Below, one piece after another: positions 35,222-46,771 of a stretch of 64,000 nt of DNA (position 1 is its first letter; each line of letters opens with the position of its first letter). The position numbers were made by a program, and so were the translations under genes. Below the pieces are notes generated by a model. It saw only the letters and a list, made by a program, of their open reading frames with translations, was not told the origin of the DNA and did not search any database. Source of the stretch: Escherichia sp. MOD1-EC7003 (GTDB taxonomy: Bacteria > Pseudomonadota > Gammaproteobacteria > Enterobacterales > Enterobacteriaceae); NCBI RefSeq assembly GCF_002965065.1, contig NZ_PTRE01000013.1, positions 1 through 64,000 on the forward strand, in the 5' to 3' direction.

Positions 35222-35245
35222 TTGTCTATGGACAATCATGGACAA
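35222..35245. promoter_or_regulatory. Candidate GntR operator upstream of the PTS operon
   Basis: TTGTCTATGGACAA (35222-35235) is a dyad with perfect 5-bp arms. A second GACAA begins exactly 10 bp after the first (35241). It lies 15 bp before the regulator GTG, a position suited to autoregulation. Confidence 0.55.
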
Positions 35246-35359
35246 CTTCAAGCGTATAGTAGGTGAACAGGCGAAAAAGAGGATCGAAGCGTCTCACATT
35301 TTGGGGGACCAAATCGTGATCAAAAAAATGTGATGTGAGTCGATATTTGGCAGGAATTT

Positions 35360-35388
35360 ACCGCGCCGTCAGGAAATAACGGCGCGGT
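35360..35388 (-). terminator. Terminator after nikR
   Basis: ACCGCGCCGT and ACGGCGCGGT form a strong 10-bp stem 9 bp past the nikR stop on the minus strand. Confidence 0.8.
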
Positions 35389-35396
35389 GGTAGGAA

Positions 35397-38199
<2,803 letters not shown>

Positions 38200-38203
<4 letters not shown>

Positions 38204-39144
38204 GCGTGCGCTCCTTCATGACGACGAATGCGCGGGTCCAGCGCGGCGTTGAGCAAATCGACAATTAAGTTACAGACCACAAAAACCACCACCATCATCA
38301 GCGTAAAGCACTGGATCACCGGATAGTCACGGTTAAAAATCGCCGACACCGCATAGCGCCCGACGCCCGGCCAGGCAAAGATGTTTTCGATAATCATTGT
38401 CCCGCCGATCAGTTCGCCAATGTGCATCCCCACGGCGGTAATCATCGGCAGTGAGGCATTGCGCAGGATATGGCGGCGTTCGGTCTGTTTGTCGTTCAGG
38501 CCGCGTAGCCGCGCCCAGGTGACGTGACGCTGACCGGCGACGTCCAGCATACTGGCGCGCAGTAGACGCGCATTAATCGCCAACGACATAAAGGCGATGG
38601 AAACCGCAGGCAAAATGATGTGCTGCCAGCCGCCGTAACCCATCGCGGGCAGCCATTGCAGATACACTGAAAATGCCATCACCAGTAAAAACGCCAACCA
38701 GAAGTTAGGCATCGACACGCCAAGAAACGCGATAAAGCGCACGGCGAAATCCGGCAGGCGGTCGCGATGGCGTGCCGCCCAGATGCCGAGCGGTACGGAC
38801 GTGAGCAGAATTAATACCAGCGCGGCACCTGCCAGCTCCAGCGTGGCGGGCAGGAAGGTCAGCATATCGTCCAGCACCGGGCGTTGGCTGGCGAATGAGA
38901 TACCAAAGTCAAGATGCAGCGCTTTCCACAACCAGGTTCCGTACTGCACATACAGCGGCTGATCCAGCCCCAGCATTGTGCGGGTAGAAGCCAGCATTTC
39001 CGGCGTCGGCGGCAGGTTAGACAGACGCAGATAATCGAGCGCCGGGTCACCGGTGCCGAGGCGTAGCATCAAAAAGATGATCACCGAGGCGGCGAGCACC
39101 ATCGGGATCAGCAGCAGAAAGCGGCGTAATATGTAACGCAACAT
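38200..39144 (-). CDS. nikB: NikB, nickel ABC importer permease
   Basis: 314-residue DppB-type permease with the N-terminal pattern [20 protein letters not shown] and loop [20 protein letters not shown]. Forms the membrane channel with NikC. It overlaps the nikA stop by 1 bp. Confidence 0.96.
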
Positions 39145-40718
39145 TAAGGTTTCACCGGTTTAATCTGTTCGAACGGGATTTCAGTGGCGATCGGGGCGTA
39201 GGGGATGTTACCCAGTTCCGGTTTTGATACCACCATCATTGAGATATAGCTGATGGGCAGATAAACCGCCTCGTCATGCAGACGGGTCAGAATGTCGCGA
39301 TACAGTGCCTGACGTTGTGTTTCGTCATGGGTCGCCAGCACTTCGCCGATCTCTTTATCAATCAGCGGCTTGTCGGCTAAACCTTGCTGTGCCTGGAAGT
39401 CAGCGTGCGACGGTACGCGCATTGAACTCAGGAAGGCATGTGGATCGTATGGTGCGCCCCAGGTACGGTGGAAAATCATGCCAAAACGACCGTCGCGCTG
39501 ACGAGCATAGATACTGCTCTCTTCTTCGCCGATCAGCGTGACATCCGCGCCAATCTGGCGCATATCAGCCTGAATGATTTCTGCCATTGATTTGCTTAAC
39601 GCATCGGTGCCGATGAACGACAATTCAATGCGCAGCGGCTGACCATTCTTCTCGCGGATGTCTTTGCCCGCAGGCAGCGTCCAGCCTGCTTGTTCCAGCA
39701 ACGCTTTCGCTTTCTGTGGATCGTACTGGCGCGGTTTCAGGCCGAGATTGGCGTAAGGCACGGAAGGAGCAAACAGGGTGTCGGCGACCTGCTGGGTGCC
39801 ATACAACGCGTTATCGATCAGCGATTTTTTGTTTACCGCATAATTGAGTGCTTCACGTACGGCCAGCTCGTTGGTGGGGGCTTTGGCGGTATTAAGTGCC
39901 AGCATCACGGTTTCGATCGGTTGTGACAGTTGGGTGTGGTAAGCCGGGTTCTGGCTAAAGCGGGCGAAGGTATCGAGTGGTAATAACCCTTCGTTTCCGT
40001 ACAGCAGGTCGATATCGCCAGTTTCAAACGCTACCGCGCGGGTGGTTGGGTCCGGGATCACGTTAAAAGTGATCTTTTTAATCGCTGGCTTTTCGCCCCA
40101 GTAGTTTTCGTTACGGACGAAGACATCGTACTGATTCAGTTTCGATTCCTGCAAAACCCACGGCCCGGTGCCAATCGGCGCTTTAATCCCGTTCATGGTT
40201 TCATGGTTTTTAAACTGCGAGGGTGCAATAAAACGAAAAGGACGGGGCAGGGCCAGTTCTTGCAGGAAAGGATAGTAAGCGCTTTTCAGGGTGATTTGCA
40301 GCTCGGTTTTACTGAGAGCTTTGACATCAACAATCTGGTTTGCCAGCTCCAGCCAGGCGTGACGTTGACGGTTATCGAGCACGGCGCGGAAGTTTTCTGC
40401 CGCCGCCTGTGCATCAAACGGTTCGCCGTTAGAGAATTTCACGTTATCACGCAGGGTGAAGGCCCAGGTTTTGCCATCTTCTGAGTGGGTCCAGCTTTTC
40501 GCCAGCCACGGGCTCACCGAACCGTCTGCCTGATATTTCACCAGCGGTTCATAAACCATGCTCTGGGCGAACATCTGGTTAGGTGTGTAAAGATGCGGGT
40601 TCAGTGGCCCGACATTCACCGGCCAGGCGGTGGTGATTTCATCTGGTGCAGCGGCATGGACGATAAAAGACGCACAAGCCAGCAGCGCAAATAGAGTGCG
40701 GCAGAGTGTGGAGAGCAT
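39144..40718 (-). CDS. nikA: NikA, periplasmic nickel-binding protein
   Basis: 524 residues with signal peptide [22 protein letters not shown] (about 22 residues). Mature protein follows the family of oligopeptide-binding proteins and binds nickel with a histidine chelator; it delivers to NikBCDE for hydrogenase maturation under anaerobic growth. First gene of nikABCDER. An ERIC element lies between this gene and the NikR operator. Confidence 0.97.
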   Translation of the reverse strand: MLSTLCRTLFALLACASFIVHAAAPDEITTAWPVNVGPLNPHLYTPNQMFAQSMVYEPLVKYQADGSVSPWLAKSWTHSEDGKTWAFTLRDNVKFSNGEPFDAQAAAENFRAVLDNRQRHAWLELANQIVDVKALSKTELQITLKSAYYPFLQELALPRPFRFIAPSQFKNHETMNGIKAPIGTGPWVLQESKLNQYDVFVRNENYWGEKPAIKKITFNVIPDPTTRAVAFETGDIDLLYGNEGLLPLDTFARFSQNPAYHTQLSQPIETVMLALNTAKAPTNELAVREALNYAVNKKSLIDNALYGTQQVADTLFAPSVPYANLGLKPRQYDPQKAKALLEQAGWTLPAGKDIREKNGQPLRIELSFIGTDALSKSMAEIIQADMRQIGADVTLIGEEESSIYARQRDGRFGMIFHRTWGAPYDPHAFLSSMRVPSHADFQAQQGLADKPLIDKEIGEVLATHDETQRQALYRDILTRLHDEAVYLPISYISMMVVSKPELGNIPYAPIATEIPFEQIKPVKP

Positions 40719-40739
40719 GGTAACCCCAATGGATTAAAA

Positions 40740-40853
40740 TATACTCGTCATACTTCAAGTTGCATGTGCTGCGACCACGTTCGTGCACCTCAGTCACTTA
40801 CTTTAGTAAGCGCCTGGGGATTCAGTCGCTTGTCTCGAATTATTTAGAGTATA
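40740..40853 (+). repeat. ERIC element between nikA and its NikR operator
   Basis: 114 bp from TATACTCGTCATACTTCAAG to GAATTATTTAGAGTATA with the core AGTCACTTACTTTAGTAAGC. It lies in the stretch that would be the nikA leader, 21 bp before the nikA start, and does not touch the operator. Confidence 0.9.
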
Positions 40854-40867
40854 AATGGCAGAAATCA

Positions 40868-40895
40868 GTATGACGATTTTAAGTATTCGTCATAC
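40868..40895. promoter_or_regulatory. NikR operator of the nik operon
   Basis: GTATGACG and CGTCATAC arms separated by 12 bases make the 28-bp NikR palindrome (GTATGA-N16-TCATAC). A half-matching FNR site (TTGATCCAGAACAG on the minus strand) lies just upstream at about 40904-40917, in line with anaerobic activation by FNR. Confidence 0.92.
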
Positions 40896-40940
40896 TGATT
40901 ACCTGTTCTGGATCAATAGATGGGCAGTCGGGGGGGCAGA

Positions 40941-41528
40941 TCAGTTAACTGAATCGATCCATTGCACACTGTCAGCAGAGAGCGTAAAGGGGGTAGGGGT
41001 GCAGATCGCCAGACTTAAATTTTCAAGCTGACAATGGCTGACTGACAGCGAGGACTGATAGGTGCTGTCTACGCTGACGATTTGCCAGGCGCTGCCGCCA
41101 CGTTGTTTAACGATGGCTTCTTTGCGCGTCCAGATGCGCCAGAACATTGCCAGTTGCTGATCTGGAGGCACGGCGTCCATCTCGGCATGTTCTCCGAGGC
41201 TGAACACCGCGTTCGCCAGCCAGCGCCAGTTGGCACGTGGGCGAATCACTTCGATATCGCAGCCGACTTCGCCTTCATCGCTCAACAGCAGGGCGATATC
41301 GTCACCGCTATGGCTTAAGTTGAACCATAGCGGCATTTCCGGTGCGAATGCGGGTTTGCCTTGTTCGCCGTAGATGATCTCAGGTAGCGGGGAAAGCGTG
41401 TGTGAAAGCAATGCACGCCCCGCCAGCCAGCGTTCGCGTCGTGGACCTTGCGGTGCTTGCTCGCGTAAAGCCGGTGGCAGTGGAGCTGCGCTTAAGGTCG
41501 AAACTTTCCCCAGAACTATCCGATACAT
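40941..41528 (-). CDS. acpT: AcpT, 4'-phosphopantetheinyl transferase
   Basis: 195 residues of the Sfp-type family, with the magnesium motif GCDIEVI (about 109-115) and the downstream FWRIWTRKEAIVK. Attaches phosphopantetheine from CoA to a carrier protein; in E. coli O157 it serves a carrier in a fatty-acid-like cluster and its natural partner in K-12 is uncertain. Same strand as nikA, and 55 bp downstream of yhhT. Confidence 0.94.
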   Translation of the reverse strand: MYRIVLGKVSTLSAAPLPPALREQAPQGPRRERWLAGRALLSHTLSPLPEIIYGEQGKPAFAPEMPLWFNLSHSGDDIALLLSDEGEVGCDIEVIRPRANWRWLANAVFSLGEHAEMDAVPPDQQLAMFWRIWTRKEAIVKQRGGSAWQIVSVDSTYQSSLSVSHCQLENLSLAICTPTPFTLSADSVQWIDSVN

Positions 41529-41582
41529 ATCAGGGCCAACGTTTAATGGAAAATGAAAGTGCGTATCGTATCACTTGTCGCC

Positions 41583-42632
41583 TTATCCCGGTAACCGACT
41601 TTTCGGTCTGCCCGGTCCCAGTAAAATCGCCAGTTTGCTGCCGCCTTTGGTGGTTTCCATCCAGATTTTACAGACGCTGGTTAATGGCACCGAAAGTAGC
41701 ATCCCTACCGGGCCGAGCAGCCATCCCCAGACTAACAATGAAAGAAATACCACCATGGTGGACATCCCCAGGCGATGGCCCATCATCCGTGGTTCTAAAA
41801 TATTTCCGATGACCATATGGACCACTAAAAACAATGCGCCGACCAGAATACATTCGTAAACACCATTAAACAGCAGTACCTGTATCATTGGTGGCACGGC
41901 AGAAATTACCGCGCCGATATTGGGGACGTAGTTGAGCAAAAACGCCAGTACCGCCCACATCAGCGCAAACTGTACGTCCATTAGTGCCAGCCCCAGCCAG
42001 ATGATTATGCCTGTCCATAAACTTAGCAGCGTCTTCAATGCAAGATAGTGCGAAACACCTTTTAAGGCGCGGTGTAGCCCGGCGATGTGAATCTGTGGAT
42101 TATTCAACGCAAAACGCATTTTGTAAGGGACGTGGCGTACTTCAAACAGCATGAAAACGACGGTCATCACCAGTAAAAGTACGCTCGCCATTGCCCCGGA
42201 AAGCCCGGTCATTAGCGCCGTGGTGAAGGTAACCACTTTTTCTGAGTCCATCCGCTGCAGCATTCGCTCCGGCGACATATGCAAATTAAGAAAAGGCAAC
42301 ATCTCCTGCAATTTAAAAAGCTTGCGTGTCAGCTCCTTATTAAACTTCGGCAGCATAGAGATAAATTCGTTAAACGATGCCGCCAGTACGCCAATCAGCG
42401 CGGTGAGCGCAATCAACATCACCACAACCACGATGGTAATTGCAACGGGACGCTTTACGCCCCGACGAATAAACCAGGTGACGAGCGGATTGAGGACGAT
42501 GGCAAAAAACAGCGCCAGTAACAGCTGCACAATGATATCTGCCGCTGCGTGAATGCCTGCGAGGATCACTACCAGCGAGGCCAGTTTAAGCAGAATGTGC
42601 ATGCCCGTTTTATCAGGTTGAGGGGTTTCCAT
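41583..42632 (-). CDS. yhhT: YhhT, AI-2E-type (PerM) inner-membrane transporter
   Basis: 349 residues with about eight helices of the AI-2E/PerM family, same length as K-12. Conserved C-terminal motif EPRMMGHRLGMS. Some family members are proton/sodium antiporters or autoinducer exporters; the substrate of YhhT is unknown. Divergent from yhhS. Confidence 0.93.
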   Translation of the reverse strand: METPQPDKTGMHILLKLASLVVILAGIHAAADIIVQLLLALFFAIVLNPLVTWFIRRGVKRPVAITIVVVVMLIALTALIGVLAASFNEFISMLPKFNKELTRKLFKLQEMLPFLNLHMSPERMLQRMDSEKVVTFTTALMTGLSGAMASVLLLVMTVVFMLFEVRHVPYKMRFALNNPQIHIAGLHRALKGVSHYLALKTLLSLWTGIIIWLGLALMDVQFALMWAVLAFLLNYVPNIGAVISAVPPMIQVLLFNGVYECILVGALFLVVHMVIGNILEPRMMGHRLGMSTMVVFLSLLVWGWLLGPVGMLLSVPLTSVCKIWMETTKGGSKLAILLGPGRPKSRLPG

Positions 42633-42762
42633 TGGGCTTCCTTGTGACTTTTTGTATTAAGTGTAGCGGGAGTCACGCCAGCAATATTCTGATTCTTACT
42701 GCTGATTTTCACGTCAGCACGTGGTAAAAATGAAACACTGTTGTAAAAATGTGGTGAGCCTC

Positions 42763-43877
42763 ATGCCCGAACCCGTGCTAAACGGATTGCGCCTGAATTT
42801 GCGCATTGTCTCCATTGTCATGTTTAACTTCGCCAGCTATCTCACCATCGGGTTGCCGCTCGCTGTATTACCGGGCTATGTCCATGATGTGATGGGCTTT
42901 AGCGCTTTCTGGGCAGGATTGGTAATCAGCCTACAATATTTCGCCACCTTACTGAGCCGTCCTCATGCCGGACGTTACGCCGATTTGCTGGGGCCAAAAA
43001 AGATTGTCGTTTTCGGTTTGTGCGGCTGCTTTTTGAGCGGTCTGGGGTATCTGGCGGCGGGATTAACCGCCAGTCTGCCCATCATCAGCCTGTTATTACT
43101 TTGCCTGGGACGCGTGGTCCTCGGCATTGGGCAAAGTTTTGCCGGAACGGGATCGACACTGTGGGGCGTGGGCGTAGTCGGTTCGCTGCATATCGGGCGG
43201 GTGATTTCGTGGAACGGCATTGTCACTTACGGGGCGATGGCGATGGGGGCGCCGTTAGGTGTCGTTTTTTATCACTGGGGCGGCTTGCAGGCGTTAGCGT
43301 TAATCATTATGGGCGCGTCTGGCTGTACGGTATGGCGCTGGCACTGGCTTCTGCCGGATTTGGCGTCATCGCTACCTTTATCACGCTGTTTTATGACGCT
43401 AAAGGTTGGGACGGTGCTGCTTTTGCGTTGACGCTGTTTAGCTGTGCGTTTGTCGGTACGCGTTTGTTATTCCCTAACGGTATTAACCGTATCGGTGGCT
43501 TAAACGTAGCGATGATTTGCTTTAGCGTTGAGATAATCGGCCTGCTGCTGGTTGGCGTGGCGACCATGCCGTGGATGGCGAAAATCGGCGTCTTACTGGC
43601 GGGGGCTGGGTTTTCGCTGGTGTTCCCGGCATTGGGCGTAGTGGCGGTAAAAGCTGTTCCACAGCAGAATCAGGGGGCTGCACTGGCAACCTACACCGTA
43701 TTTATGGATTTATCGCTTGGCGTGACCGGACCGTTGGCTGGGCTGGTGATGAGTTGGGCAGGCGTACCGGTGATTTATCTGGCGGCGGCGGGGCTAGTCG
43801 CAATCGCGTTATTGCTGACGTGGCGATTAAAAAAACGGCCTCCGGAACACATCCCTGAGGCCGTCTCATCATCTTAA
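42763..43877 (+). pseudogene. yhhS: yhhS, MFS transporter broken by an internal deletion
   Basis: The reading frame from ATG 42763 ([15 protein letters not shown]) follows the known YhhS through [12 protein letters not shown], then continues in a wrong frame to a stop at 43431. From the same point the second frame continues [17 protein letters not shown]... to the normal end at 43877. About 30 codons (between MG and RVWLYG, from memory of K-12) are missing, and the joint at 43310-43315 is TGGGCG, which occurs at both ends of the lost part. The roughly 91-bp loss shifts frame, so the transporter is inactive. Normal length is about 405 residues. Confidence 0.93.
43834..43865. terminator. Hairpin shared by yhhS and dcrB 3' ends
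   Basis: ACGGCCT and AGGCCGT arms with a run of A on the left, so on the minus strand the stem is followed by a T-run and ends dcrB. It overlaps the 3' end of yhhS. Confidence 0.65.
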
Positions 43878-43880
43878 AAC

Positions 43881-44438
43881 TTACTGAATAACCAGCGTAT
43901 TAATGATGTTTTCTGCGGTGGCCTGCGCTTTTTGCTGATCGTCAGCTGGCAGCGTGATTTGCATGGTCAGCAGTTGATTACCCACATTACCCAGAATAAC
44001 GGAAGAGTACGCCGTCTGGCCTTTCGCGGAAATAATGCTGTCTAACTGCTGCATTTTGTGACCTTTCAGCTCAATGGCTTTATTGGTTACTACTTGCAGC
44101 TGCGGGTCGCGGCTACGTTGCTGATCTTCCAGACGCTTCGCCAGCACTGCCAGATCTTCTTTCGGATCATCGCCCATGATGACGATGACTGCTTTCTGCC
44201 CGGTAGCGTCGGACCAGACATGCATGTTATTGGCCTGCGTTCCCAGCTTCCCGCTCTGGTCAGTCATATCCGCTGGCAGCGAGAAACTTAACTTGCCATC
44301 AAGCAGGTTGACGGGATTCCCGGTCGCGTTACTTTCCGCGACCGCCCCCTGCGCCGTAGCGTTAGTGTCTTTATCATCACAGGCCGCAAGCCCCATAACC
44401 AGCAGGCCAATTCCGACATATTTAACCAGATTGCGCAT
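43881..44438 (-). CDS. dcrB: DcrB, lipoprotein required for phage C1 and C6 infection
   Basis: 185 residues, start [15 protein letters not shown]. Lipobox LAAC with Cys20 ([10 protein letters not shown]). An in-frame extension to 44492 lacks support. DcrB is an inner-membrane-associated lipoprotein needed for uptake of certain phages and for membrane homeostasis. It lies 72 bp after yhhQ on the same strand. Confidence 0.95.
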   Translation of the reverse strand: MRNLVKYVGIGLLVMGLAACDDKDTNATAQGAVAESNATGNPVNLLDGKLSFSLPADMTDQSGKLGTQANNMHVWSDATGQKAVIVIMGDDPKEDLAVLAKRLEDQQRSRDPQLQVVTNKAIELKGHKMQQLDSIISAKGQTAYSSVILGNVGNQLLTMQITLPADDQQKAQATAENIINTLVIQ

Positions 44439-44510
44439 TGACTTCTTCCTTTCGATAAACGGCCATAACGGCTCATTCAACCATCTTATCACAACTCTGA
44501 TAACGAACCT

Positions 44511-45176
44511 TTAACTCGCCTGCAAAGCGTTGATTTCGGATTTATCTGCGAGTCTTTTCAACAGCATATTGAGTAATACGCCATACATTGGCAGGAAGAA
44601 AACGATACTGATTAACACTTTGAAACAGTAATCGACCAGCGCGATTTCTATCCAGTGTTCAGCCATAAAGGCATCCGGGCTGCGCCAGAAGGCAATGAAG
44701 AAGAAGGCCAGCGTGTCGCTGACGTTACCAAACAGTGTGGAAGCCGTTGGTGCCAGCCACCAGCGACGGCTCTGACGCAGTCGGTTAAAAACGTGCACGT
44801 CGAGGATCTGCCCCAGCGCGTAGGCCATGAAACTGGCGGTGGCAATACGGGCGACAAACAGGTTGAAGTGGGCGAGCGCGTCAAACCCTTGCCAGGAACC
44901 CATATAGAACAGTGACGAGATGACATAGGAGATCAATAACGCCGGGATCATCACCGCAAAGATGATACGACGGGCCAGCGGTGCGCCAAAAATACGCACA
45001 GTCAGGTCGGTCGCGAGAAAGATAAACGGAAAGCTAAACGCGCCCCAGGTGGTATGGAAACCAAAAATGGAAACGGGAAGCTGAACCAGATAGTTACTGG
45101 AGGTGATCACCAGAAGATGAAATAACGATAACCAGAACAACGCCTTATAGCGTTGGTTTTGTGAGAAAGCGTTCAT
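44511..45176 (-). CDS. yhhQ: YhhQ, queuosine precursor transporter
   Basis: 221-residue six-helix membrane protein (COG1738 family), MNAFSQNQRYKALFWLSL. It salvages preQ0/preQ1 for making queuosine in tRNA anticodons. Same strand as dcrB, divergent from tusA. Confidence 0.95.
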   Translation of the reverse strand: MNAFSQNQRYKALFWLSLFHLLVITSSNYLVQLPVSIFGFHTTWGAFSFPFIFLATDLTVRIFGAPLARRIIFAVMIPALLISYVISSLFYMGSWQGFDALAHFNLFVARIATASFMAYALGQILDVHVFNRLRQSRRWWLAPTASTLFGNVSDTLAFFFIAFWRSPDAFMAEHWIEIALVDYCFKVLISIVFFLPMYGVLLNMLLKRLADKSEINALQAS

Positions 45177-45396
45177 ATTGTACCTTTTTGATTAACCATT
45201 GGGGTGAGGGAACCCAATACGTACGACACGTCTGTTACCTTAACATAATAACGTGCTTACCCTTTTTTCGAGCCGCCGCATGATACTGCTTTACGTTGAC
45301 AATGCAATGGTTAATTTTCACGCAATCGTTAACCTGGTTTGCTTACGGACTCACAGGGCGTAAACTAGCGCCGTTTTTTCATATGATGAGAAGAAA

Positions 45397-45642
45397 ATGA
45401 CCGATCTCTTTTCAAGCCCTGACCACACACTTGACGCACTTGGCCTGCGCTGCCCGGAACCAGTAATGATGGTGCGCAAAACCGTGCGCAATATGCAGCC
45501 TGGTGAAACGTTGCTGATTATTGCTGACGATCCGGCGACGACCCGTGATATTCCTGGGTTTTGTACCTTTATGGAACACGAACTGGTTGCCAAAGAGACG
45601 GACGGACTGCCTTATCGTTATTTGATTCGTAAAGGCGGTTGA
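45397..45642 (+). CDS. tusA: TusA, sulfur-carrier protein
   Basis: 81 residues. The sulfur-accepting Cys is in [15 protein letters not shown] (CPxP motif, Cys19). It takes persulfide sulfur from IscS and passes it to TusBCD for 2-thiouridine in tRNA and other sulfur transfers. Ribosome binding site GAAGAAA is weak but at the right place. A REP unit follows at 45707. Confidence 0.97.
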
Positions 45643-45706
45643 GGGCACTGCCTGATGCGGTCTGTAATCTTCTTTGCATCGAACGCGCTCAATGTTGTGA
45701 TCGATT

Positions 45707-45742
45707 TGTAGGCCGGATAAGGCGTTCACGCCGCATCCGGCA
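45707..45742 (+). repeat. REP element
   Basis: GTAGGCCGGATAAGGCGTTC followed by ACGCCGCATCCGGCAT, between tusA and the membrane-protein gene. Confidence 0.85.
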
Positions 45743-45788
45743 TGGGGCACGCAAAGAGCAATGATTGCCAACGTTATGGAATGCAGAA

Positions 45789-46097
45789 ATGGATTATTCG
45801 ATTCCCGTTTGTCTGGCACTGCTGGGATTGCTGGCGATGTTCGTCCCCAATTGGCTGATGCCTGTTTTTATCATCATTGGGGGATGGCTGGGGGTACTTG
45901 CCTGTGGTTGGCTCTGGCTAATGATTTTTTTACCTTTACTTAGCGGTGTCGGGCTTGTTTATGCCCTGTGGTTGATGTTCAAAAGGCCATCATTAGCATC
46001 TCGCCTGGTTGCTGCATTCAGTGTTATCTCCGTCATTCTGATGTTAGCGTTATATTATGCTTTCCTGAACTTGCCTCTGTTCCCGGCCCAGCATTAA
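45789..46097 (+). CDS. Small multi-helix membrane protein, function unknown
   Basis: 102 residues from MDYSIPVCLALLGLLAMF, almost wholly hydrophobic with about four helices (5-22, 24-44, 46-66, 76-96) and a short positive loop KRPSLASR. I do not recognise a family. It is not in the usual K-12 tusA-zntA interval, and no ribosome site stronger than GGAATGC is visible. Its neighbour on the opposite strand (46166) resembles an immunity-type gene, but nothing shows that they work together. Confidence 0.55.
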   Translation: MDYSIPVCLALLGLLAMFVPNWLMPVFIIIGGWLGVLACGWLWLMIFLPLLSGVGLVYALWLMFKRPSLASRLVAAFSVISVILMLALYYAFLNLPLFPAQH

Positions 46098-46165
46098 GAC
46101 TTGAATAGTCAGTGATATTTCCAGGAAGACAGCCTTATATAAATTGCGTTTCCCAGCGAAAAGGC

Positions 46166-46660
46166 TTAACTTTCCCAGGTAATATTTAACAACTCACTAT
46201 ACTCGTTGAAATTAAATACCAGTAACTCATCCGAGATATCCTCTGATACCCCATAATCCAGTGTCATTTTTAACGTGCCAGGGGCAGGAGCAGCCATCCA
46301 CATATGAACGCCACGTAAAATGAGTTGGTTAGCACAGGTCTCGTGTGTCGGTGGAGTGATATCAAGCGATTGCAGTGTTTCAGCATCCAGTTCATCTAAA
46401 TGAAATTCAATAAATGCATCAATAAACGCATTTGTTCCTTTCTTTTGGGATAGTACGTTGCGGATAATTTCAGTACATGTCGGGAGGCTATCCAGGAGAG
46501 TAACTATTTTATCGGTTGAGGTATTTGGCAGGACATCTCCAAAAATATTTAGCCAGACAGTTCGTTTCTCATTGTTAAGCGTAACGGTTACATATTCCGC
46601 GAATCCCTCTGACTCATTAACAGCGAGTGTTCCCCAGTAATTTGAATTTAGCGTAATCAT
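46166..46660 (-). CDS. Hypothetical protein resembling small immunity/DUF2004-type proteins
   Basis: 164 residues, acidic and soluble, no signal or membrane segment. The C-terminal pattern DYGVSEDISDELLVF...LNITWES is reminiscent of DUF2004-like orphan immunity proteins. That is from memory and not secure. It has lower GC than its neighbours and is absent from the usual K-12 tusA-zntA gap, suggesting transfer. No toxin gene is present nearby. Confidence 0.6.
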   Translation of the reverse strand: MITLNSNYWGTLAVNESEGFAEYVTVTLNNEKRTVWLNIFGDVLPNTSTDKIVTLLDSLPTCTEIIRNVLSQKKGTNAFIDAFIEFHLDELDAETLQSLDITPPTHETCANQLILRGVHMWMAAPAPGTLKMTLDYGVSEDISDELLVFNFNEYSELLNITWES

Positions 46661-46771
46661 TATCCATTGATTCCATGTATATGTTATTCGATGAGATCCT
46701 GCGCAGTCTGTTTCGATAACTTCGCAGGACTCACCGTATATTATGGTCAGGATGGCTGCAATCCGAAAAAA

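Noticed and set aside
43020..43877. 285-codon frame taken as a separate gene
   Set aside because: Its first part is nonsense relative to yhhS and its second part is the yhhS C-terminus, so it belongs to the broken yhhS.
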